DNA from: Flavobacterium sp. LMO8
GTDB taxonomy: Bacteria > Bacteroidota > Bacteroidia > Flavobacteriales > Flavobacteriaceae
Reading direction: 5' to 3'
Length of the DNA stretch: 64,000 nucleotides
Assembly: GCF_009495755.1 (NCBI RefSeq)
Contig: NZ_WIBJ01000015.1
Location: forward strand, 62,001-126,000
The notes beneath the pieces are model-generated. The model made no database searches. It saw nothing but the letters and a program-made list of their open reading frames with translations, and was not told where the DNA came from. A program made the position numbers and the translations under genes. Shown here piece after piece: positions 58,312 through 64,000 of this stretch (its first letter is position 1; each line of letters begins with the position of its first letter).

Positions 58312-59951
58312 TGATTCGTGTCGTACTATTACTATTTGCTTTTTTAGCTTCTTATTTAATTCATGGACAAGAAATCCAAACGAAGAAAATTGATGAGCTA
58401 TTACAATCATTTGAAAAGCCAAATTCTCCTGGATTAAGTATCGGAATTGTTCAGAATGGCAAAATAGTTTATTCCAAAGGAATTGGATTAGCTTCGGTTG
58501 AAGGCAACACAAAAAACAATTCAAAAACAGTATTTAGTATTGCTTCAATTGCGAAACAATTTACGGCATCTTGCATTTGGATTCTGGTACAAGAAAAGAA
58601 ACTTTCCTTAGAAGATGACATAAGGAAATATCTTCCTGAAATGCCAAATTATGGAACGCCAATAAAAATAAAACATTTGCTAAATCACACGAGCGGTATA
58701 AGAAATTATCACGCCATAATGGATTTACAAGGTTTTGATTATGATGCAGAATATTATAACAATGAAACCGTTTTGCAACTTGCTTCAAAACAAAGAGGTT
58801 TAAACAACAAACCTGGAGAAAAAGTGCTTTATAGTAATACAAACTATAACTTGCTAACTACGATTATCGAACGTATTTCGGGTAAAAACCTTAATGAATT
58901 TGCAACAGAAAAACTATTCAAGCCTTTGCAAATGAATTCAAGTTGTTTTAAAGTTTCTAATAAACAAATTATCAAAAACAAAGCCATTGGACATCAATTA
59001 TCAAGTGGTGAATACATTACAAATGCCAGTATACAAGAAAGTTATGGTGCTGGAAGCATGGCTTCAACTGTGGAAGATTTAGTAAAATGGATTAGTGTTT
59101 TAAATGGAACGTATTCAGAATTCAAATCGCTTTCAAATTTTTTAATTCAATGTGAGAAATTAGAAAATGGCGAAAAAGCAAAATACGCACGTGGTGTAAT
59201 GGTTGATGATTATAAAGGATTTACAACCATTAGTCATAGTGGATATGGCTGGGGAGGCCAATCGCAATTGATTACCATTCCTGAAAAGAAACTTGGAATC
59301 ATCATAATGACCAATTTAGAATCTATAAATCCAACACCTATTTCCTATGAAATATTAGATTTATTTCTTCCTAAAACTAAAGCTATAAAAGAAAAATCAG
59401 CTAAAAAGTATAAAGAAAAATCAAAAGCTTTTAATTCTTTCGTAGGGCAATACAAGGAAATTAATAGTGACATGAAAATGGAAATTCTAGTTGAAAATGA
59501 TACTCTAAAATCTAAAGGAGCAAGAGCCAAAAAACCTACTGCCTTAATTGGATTTGAAAAAAATAAATTCCATAGAATAAATAGTGAAAGTGTTAAGTAT
59601 GATTTTACGAAAAACGAAAAACACGATTTGGTAATCACTTTTGGCGGCACTCCATTTTATTTTAAAAGAGCCATCTTTATCGATTCTAAAACAGTTAATG
59701 TTAAAGAATTTGTTGGAAAATATTATTCTGAAGAATTAGATGTTGTTTATGAGTTTTTTGAAACAGATGATAAATTATATTTAAAATATAAAAATCATGA
59801 TAAAATAGCACTAGAAACAGTTCAAAAAGATGAATTTGGAAATAATGACCGAACCTTATATTATTTCACTAGAAATTCAAAAAATAAAATTCAAAAAATG
59901 CTTTTATCTTGCGATGGTTCAATCTCTGAAATTGAATTTGTAAAACAATGA
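58308..59951 (+). CDS. serine hydrolase, beta-lactamase (class C-like) family
   Basis: A 547-residue exported serine hydrolase. Signal peptide 1-20 (ending LIHG). Catalytic SxxK S80-I-A-K83, Y175-S-N177 and H310-S-G312 complete the penicillin-binding-protein/AmpC-like triad. After about 360 a C-terminal extension with two related beta domains follows (NSFVGQYKEI and KEFVGKYYSEE starts). The family includes peptidases and esterases as well as beta-lactamases, so resistance should not be assumed. Last gene of the padR operon. Confidence 0.9.
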   Translation: MMIRVVLLLFAFLASYLIHGQEIQTKKIDELLQSFEKPNSPGLSIGIVQNGKIVYSKGIGLASVEGNTKNNSKTVFSIASIAKQFTASCIWILVQEKKLSLEDDIRKYLPEMPNYGTPIKIKHLLNHTSGIRNYHAIMDLQGFDYDAEYYNNETVLQLASKQRGLNNKPGEKVLYSNTNYNLLTTIIERISGKNLNEFATEKLFKPLQMNSSCFKVSNKQIIKNKAIGHQLSSGEYITNASIQESYGAGSMASTVEDLVKWISVLNGTYSEFKSLSNFLIQCEKLENGEKAKYARGVMVDDYKGFTTISHSGYGWGGQSQLITIPEKKLGIIIMTNLESINPTPISYEILDLFLPKTKAIKEKSAKKYKEKSKAFNSFVGQYKEINSDMKMEILVENDTLKSKGARAKKPTALIGFEKNKFHRINSESVKYDFTKNEKHDLVITFGGTPFYFKRAIFIDSKTVNVKEFVGKYYSEELDVVYEFFETDDKLYLKYKNHDKIALETVQKDEFGNNDRTLYYFTRNSKNKIQKMLLSCDGSISEIEFVKQ

Positions 59952-59976
59952 AAAAACCGCCCAAAAGGCGGCTTTC
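59951..59976. terminator. terminator between the serine hydrolase and sufD
   Basis: Stem CCGCC (59957-59961) / GGCGG (59967-59971), extended by weaker pairs; the A-run at 59951-59956 is a T-run on the minus strand, so it best serves sufD, with some use on the plus strand. Confidence 0.65.
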
Positions 59977-59978
59977 AT

Positions 59979-60010
59979 GTCCATAGATTGCTTCGTTCCT
60001 CGCAATGACA
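59979..60010. repeat. REP-like hairpin (TTGCGAGGAACGAAGCAA type)
   Basis: Hairpin ATTGC/GCAAT with GAGGAACGAA loop, bounded by TGTC and GACA. It matches a dispersed repeat I remember from many bacterial genomes. It sits directly after the sufD stop. Confidence 0.65.
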
Positions 60011-60013
60011 TAT

Positions 60014-61330
60014 CTACAAATCAAATCCCATATTTACCCCTAATTTATCGGCGATAATACGAGCAATTTTCGTTTTTAATTCTGGTATTCTAATACTATT
60101 GGTTACTTCACTTGTGAAAGCATACATCAACAAAGCTTTTGCTTCTTTTTTAGGAATTCCACGTTGTTGCATGTAGAACATCGCGCTTTCGTCTAACTGT
60201 CCAATCGTACAACCGTGTGAACATTTTACATCATCGGCAAAAATTTCCAATTGTGGTTTTGCGTTGATAGTAGCTTTATCGCCAATTAAAATATTGTTGT
60301 TTTGTTGGAATGCATCGGTTTTTTGCGCTTCTTTTTCTACGAAGATTTTTCCATTGAAAACACCAGTTGAACTATCGTGTAAAATCGTTTTATAGTTTTG
60401 GTGGCTTTCGCAATTTGGTGTTGCGTGTTGCACTAACGTATAATGATCTACGTGTTGTTTATCGCCAATAATGGTAATTCCTTTCAAGGTTGAATCAATT
60501 CTTTCACCTTGATGATAGAAATTCAAGTTGTTTCTTGTGATGTTTCCGCCAAACGAAAACGTATGTACCGCTACTCTACTCTCTTGCTTTTGCGCAATGT
60601 AAGTGTTGTCAATCAAATTGGCAGTTTGCTCATCGTTTTGAACTTTGTAATAATCAACAATAGCACGTTTTTGAGCGAAAATCTCGGTAACCGAATTGGT
60701 CAATACTGGATTACTGTTCAAACTTTGATGACGCTCTACAATTTGCACATGAGCGTTTTCACCTACAATAATTAAGTTTCGAGGTTGTACCATCAAAGCC
60801 GCTTCATTTCCTGTTGAGAAATTGATGATTTCAATTGGTTTATCTACTACTTTACTTTTCGGAATGTTGATATAAGCGCCTTCCAATGAAAATGCAGTAT
60901 TCAAAGACGTTAAACTATCTTCTTTATTTGCAATTTGATTGAAATACGTATCCACAATCATTTTGTATTTAGGTTTTGTCAATGCCGAAGACATCAAACA
61001 AACATCTAAACCATCATGTGTAGTAGAAGACAAAAACGAACTGAAAATTCCGTCGATGAAAACTACTTTATACGTATCTATTTCATGTAAGAAATACTTT
61101 TTTACGTCTTTAAATTCAATCGCATTTTCTTTCTTTGGGAAAACCGAGAAATCATTTTTTAAAATCGAATTTAACGACGTGTATTTCCAAGCTTCCTCTT
61201 TTTTAGTCGGAAAACCTTTACTCTCGAAATTTTTTATGGCGTGACTTCTTAACTCATGAAGTTCAGAATGTGTATCAATCTTTTCTTCAAAAGCCATGAA
61301 AGAAGCCAATAATTTATCTTTCAACTCCAT
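60014..61330 (-). CDS. sufD: Fe-S assembly protein SufD
   Basis: A 438-residue SufD, scaffold partner of SufB and SufC. N-terminal helical region with FESKGFPTKKEEAWKYTS, beta-helix core (about 130-370) and the C-terminal DVKCSHGCTIGQLDESAMFYMQ with MQQRGIPKKEAKALL. It starts 1 bp after the sufC stop. Confidence 0.95.
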   Translation of the reverse strand: MELKDKLLASFMAFEEKIDTHSELHELRSHAIKNFESKGFPTKKEEAWKYTSLNSILKNDFSVFPKKENAIEFKDVKKYFLHEIDTYKVVFIDGIFSSFLSSTTHDGLDVCLMSSALTKPKYKMIVDTYFNQIANKEDSLTSLNTAFSLEGAYINIPKSKVVDKPIEIINFSTGNEAALMVQPRNLIIVGENAHVQIVERHQSLNSNPVLTNSVTEIFAQKRAIVDYYKVQNDEQTANLIDNTYIAQKQESRVAVHTFSFGGNITRNNLNFYHQGERIDSTLKGITIIGDKQHVDHYTLVQHATPNCESHQNYKTILHDSSTGVFNGKIFVEKEAQKTDAFQQNNNILIGDKATINAKPQLEIFADDVKCSHGCTIGQLDESAMFYMQQRGIPKKEAKALLMYAFTSEVTNSIRIPELKTKIARIIADKLGVNMGFDL

Positions 61331-61331
61331 T

Positions 61332-62084
61332 TTATACTGCTTGTTCGTTTTTAATCCAGTCGTATCCTTTTTCTTCTAGTTCTAAAGCTAAATCAGCTCC
61401 ACCAGTTTTTACGATTTTTCCGTCCATTAAAACGTGAACAAAATCTGGAACGATATAATCTAACAAACGTTGGTAATGTGTAATCACTAAAACAGCATTG
61501 TTTTCGTTTTTTAATTTATTAACTCCGTTTGCAACAATACGTAAAGCATCGATATCTAAACCTGAATCGGTTTCGTCCAAAATTGCGATTTTTGGTTCTA
61601 ACATTGCCATTTGAAAAATCTCATTACGTTTCTTTTCACCACCCGAAAAACCTTCGTTTAACGAACGCGACAAGAATTTTCTGTCCATTTCCAATAATTC
61701 TGATTTTTCACGAATTAACTTCAACATTTCATTCGCTGGCATTTCCTCTTTTCCGTTGGCTTTTCTGCTTTCGTTGATTGCCGTTTTGATGAAATTCGTT
61801 ACCGAAACTCCTGGAATTTCCACTGGATATTGAAACGATAAGAAAACACCTTTGTGCGCTCTTTCTTCTGGTGCTAATTCTGAGATTTCTTCACCGTCTA
61901 AAAAGATTTCGCCTTGAGAAACTTCATAGTTTTCGTTTCCAGCAATGATAGAAGATAAGGTAGATTTTCCGGCACCGTTTGGTCCCATAATCGCATGAAC
62001 TTCTCCTGCTTTAATTTCAAGGTTGATTCCTTTTAATATGTCTTTGTCTTCTACCGAAGCGTGTAAATTTTTTATTTGTAACAT
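61332..62084 (-). CDS. sufC: Fe-S assembly ATPase SufC
   Basis: A 250-residue ABC-type ATPase of the SufBCD scaffold. Walker [10 protein letters not shown] at 34-42, signature FSGGEKKR, Walker [12 protein letters not shown] and the H-switch in [11 protein letters not shown]. It lacks membrane segments, as expected. It lies between sufB and sufD. Confidence 0.97.
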   Translation of the reverse strand: MLQIKNLHASVEDKDILKGINLEIKAGEVHAIMGPNGAGKSTLSSIIAGNENYEVSQGEIFLDGEEISELAPEERAHKGVFLSFQYPVEIPGVSVTNFIKTAINESRKANGKEEMPANEMLKLIREKSELLEMDRKFLSRSLNEGFSGGEKKRNEIFQMAMLEPKIAILDETDSGLDIDALRIVANGVNKLKNENNAVLVITHYQRLLDYIVPDFVHVLMDGKIVKTGGADLALELEEKGYDWIKNEQAV

Positions 62085-62120
62085 TTTGTAAATGTGTTAT
62101 TTATTCTAATTTATGATTGA

Positions 62121-63569
62121 TTATCCTACAGAGCCTTCTAACGAAATTTCCAATAATTTTTGGGCTTCCACTGCAAATTCCATTGGTAATTTATTCAATA
62201 CTTCTTTACTGAATCCGTTTACGATTAAGGCTATGGCTTTTTCGGTTGGAATGCCACGTTGGTTACAATAAAACACTTGGTCTTCTCCAATTTTTGAAGT
62301 CGTAGCTTCGTGTTCGATTTTTGCCGAAGCATTTTTGCTTTCGATATATGGAAACGTGTGTGCACCACAATTATTCCCCATTAAAAGCGAATCACATTGA
62401 GAGAAGTTACGCGCGTTTTCAGCTCTTGCTCCTATTTGCACTAATCCTCTATAACTATTTTGTGATTTTCCTGCAGAAATTCCTTTGGAAATAATCGTCG
62501 ATTTGGAATTTTTACCCAAGTGAATCATTTTCGTTCCAGTATCGGCTTGTTGGAAATTATTAGTAACGGCGATTGAGTAAAATTCACCAATTGAATTATC
62601 ACCTTTTAAAACAACCGATGGATATTTCCAAGTTACAGCCGAACCCGTTTCTACTTGTGTCCATGAAATTTTAGCGTTTTTCTCGCACAAACCTCTTTTG
62701 GTTACAAAGTTATAAACGCCACCTTTTCCTTCTTTGTTTCCTGGATACCAGTTTTGAACCGTTGAATATTTAATTTCGGCATCATCCATTGCAATTAATT
62801 CTACAACAGCTGCATGCAATTGATTTTCATCACGACTTGGAGCCGTACAACCTTCTAAATAAGAAACATAACTTCCTTCATCGGCAATTAGTAACGTTCT
62901 TTCAAACTGACCTGTGCCTCCTTGATTGATTCGGAAATAGGTTGATAATTCCATAGGACAACGAACGCCTTTTGGAATGTAACAGAAACTTCCGTCAGAG
63001 AAAACCGCAGAATTTAAAGCCGCATAAAAATTATCTTTCTGGGGAACAATGGTTCCTAAATATTTTTGAACTAATTCAGGATGTTCTTTAATTGCTTCCG
63101 AAATCGAACAGAAAATAATGCCTTTTTCGTTTAATGTTTTCTTAAAAGTAGTTGCTACAGAAACCGAATCTACCACGATATCAATCGCTACATTGTTCAT
63201 TTTCTTTTGTTCATCAACCGAAATTCCTAACTTTTTGTACATCGCCAAAAGTTCTGGGTCAACATCTTCTAGTTTTTTATTCGGATCGGCTTTTTTAGGT
63301 GCCGAATAATATGAAATCGCTTGAAAATCTGGTTTTTCATAATGCACGTTTGCCCATTCTGGCTCAATCATTTCTTGCCAAGCACGAAAAGCTTCTAAAC
63401 GCCATTCTGTCATCCATTCTGGCTCTTCTTTTTTCTTTGAAATCGCACGAACAATGTCTTCATTTAACCCAATAGGAAACGTTTCCGAGTCCAATTCGGT
63501 ATAAAATCCGTATTCGTATTCTTTATTTTCTAATTCGACTTTTAAGTCGTCCTCAGTATATTTACTCAT
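62121..63569 (-). CDS. sufB: Fe-S assembly scaffold SufB
   Basis: A 482-residue Suf[16 protein letters not shown], the ISYYSAPKK segment, beta-helix core with [20 protein letters not shown] and a C-terminal [18 protein letters not shown]. It assembles the cluster with SufC and SufD. The start at 63569 ([10 protein letters not shown]) is preferred; an extension to 63641 would overlap sufA and has no family similarity. Confidence 0.96.
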   Translation of the reverse strand: MSKYTEDDLKVELENKEYEYGFYTELDSETFPIGLNEDIVRAISKKKEEPEWMTEWRLEAFRAWQEMIEPEWANVHYEKPDFQAISYYSAPKKADPNKKLEDVDPELLAMYKKLGISVDEQKKMNNVAIDIVVDSVSVATTFKKTLNEKGIIFCSISEAIKEHPELVQKYLGTIVPQKDNFYAALNSAVFSDGSFCYIPKGVRCPMELSTYFRINQGGTGQFERTLLIADEGSYVSYLEGCTAPSRDENQLHAAVVELIAMDDAEIKYSTVQNWYPGNKEGKGGVYNFVTKRGLCEKNAKISWTQVETGSAVTWKYPSVVLKGDNSIGEFYSIAVTNNFQQADTGTKMIHLGKNSKSTIISKGISAGKSQNSYRGLVQIGARAENARNFSQCDSLLMGNNCGAHTFPYIESKNASAKIEHEATTSKIGEDQVFYCNQRGIPTEKAIALIVNGFSKEVLNKLPMEFAVEAQKLLEISLEGSVG

Positions 63570-63579
63570 ATTTTTTGAT

Positions 63580-63909
63580 TTATAGAGAGAAACTCTCTCC
63601 ACATCCACACGTTCTTTGTGCATTTGGATTGTTAAAAACAAATCCTTTTCCGTTTAAACCACCCGAAAACTCTAATATTGTTCCTGCCAAATAAAGAAAA
63701 CTCTTTTTCTCAACAGCAATTTTTACATTATTATCTTCAAATATTTTATCGTTTTCTCCTATTTCTTTGTCGAATTTTAAATCATAAGACAAACCCGAGC
63801 AACCACCACTTTTTACGCCTACTCGCACGTAATCTTTGGCTGCATCAAAACCATCTTCTTGCATCATGCTGATGATTTTTTTACTTGCTGTATCAGATAC
63901 TTTAATCAT
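63580..63909 (-). CDS. SufA/IscA-type Fe-S carrier
   Basis: A 109-residue A-type carrier with cluster ligands C37 (GGCSGL), C101 and C103 (TCGCGESF), the full family pattern. It is the first gene of the suf operon, 10 bp before sufB. SufA and IscA cannot be separated by sequence here, though the context favours SufA. Confidence 0.94.
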   Translation of the reverse strand: MIKVSDTASKKIISMMQEDGFDAAKDYVRVGVKSGGCSGLSYDLKFDKEIGENDKIFEDNNVKIAVEKKSFLYLAGTILEFSGGLNGKGFVFNNPNAQRTCGCGESFSL

Positions 63910-63939
63910 TTCTTATTTTGATTTTGTCTAAATTAACTG

Positions 63940-63969
63940 CAAAGATAAGCCTTAAATTGCTTTTTACAA
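63940..63969 (-). promoter_or_regulatory. suf operon promoter
   Basis: Minus strand TTG (63969-63967), 19-nt spacer, TATCTTTG (63947-63940). The sufA start lies about 30 nt downstream. No IscR-like site was recognised in what is visible. Confidence 0.72.
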
Positions 63970-64000
63970 GAGTTGCTAACATTTTTATAACTTATCGATT

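Noticed and set aside
58308..59951. Acquired beta-lactamase resistance gene
   Set aside because: The SxxK/YxN/HxG triad is shared by many serine hydrolases, and the C-terminal extension and the padR operon do not resemble resistance cassettes.
63570..63641. N-terminal extension of SufB overlapping sufA
   Set aside because: The extra 24 residues lack family similarity and overlap the conserved CGC end of sufA; the start at 63569 suffices.
1..64000. tRNA, rRNA or prophage genes
   Set aside because: No cloverleaf-like segment, rRNA sequence, integrase or phage structural gene was recognised by eye; a dedicated tRNA/rRNA scan was not possible.

Overview
The window looks like a chromosomal stretch of a Flavobacteriaceae bacterium, most likely Flavobacterium or a close relative. 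The evidence is low GC, A-rich leaders instead of Shine-Dalgarno sites, promoters of the Bacteroidetes type (TTG, 17-23 nt, TAnnTTTG), and family-restricted genes: GLPGLI protein, PorZ, the moxR/bat locus, DUF2480, DUF3078, DUF5689 lipoproteins and a DksA-like protein without its zinc cysteines. No rRNA, tRNA, CRISPR, prophage or complete insertion sequence was seen. There is no gene-free stretch longer than about 300 bases.

Layout. 1-1557: a TonB-receptor-like protein cut by the left edge, with its GLPGLI partner. 1743-8263: folate salvage (fau), a membrane protein, lspA, dksA-like, ileS, recO. 8268-14841: porZ, gdhA, an outer-membrane barrel, a metB-type trans-sulfuration enzyme with an unusual leader, DinB. 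14921-22980: ArsC/Spx-like, EamA, yicC, a four-helix-bundle (S23) cassette, gmk, nadD, a YqhD-like alcohol dehydrogenase, gpsA, terC. 23095-28664: a GH92 glycosidase, pheS, small conserved genes, cvpA. 28668-38320: a phosphodiester glycosidase followed by the eight-gene moxR-DUF58-BatD-like-batABCDE locus. 38497-45301: aldo/keto reductase, an AlbA_2/phosphoesterase pair, PhnA-like, an ALDH7 dehydrogenase and 3-hydroxyanthranilate dioxygenase. 45395-51450: a secreted EEP nuclease divergent from a TonB receptor and two surface lipoproteins. 51543-63909: hflX, DUF3078, DUF2480 and the Fe-S (SUF) cluster.

The SUF cluster is split. sufA-sufB-sufC-sufD and sufS-lipoprotein-sufE-(DUF59)-(DUF2480) lie on the minus strand, but a plus-strand operon of padR, two small membrane proteins and a serine hydrolase sits between sufD and sufS. 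A GxxExxY nuclease-like gene bounded by 19-bp inverted repeats sits between sufE and the DUF59 gene.

The strongest signal outside the genes is a set of dispersed intergenic repeats: (i) at least eleven short arrays phased every 7 nt, mostly with an AGT (or ACT) core, two of which switch orientation in the middle and one pair of which brackets the S23 gene; (ii) REP/MITE-like hairpins with TGTCA/TGACA feet, one a 95-bp element with perfect 11-bp terminal inverted repeats; (iii) CTTTG/CACAAAG-rich spacers. Together with the two bracketed cassettes they suggest active small non-autonomous elements reshaping housekeeping operons. A second notable point is the GIHH form of the isoleucyl-tRNA synthetase signature motif.
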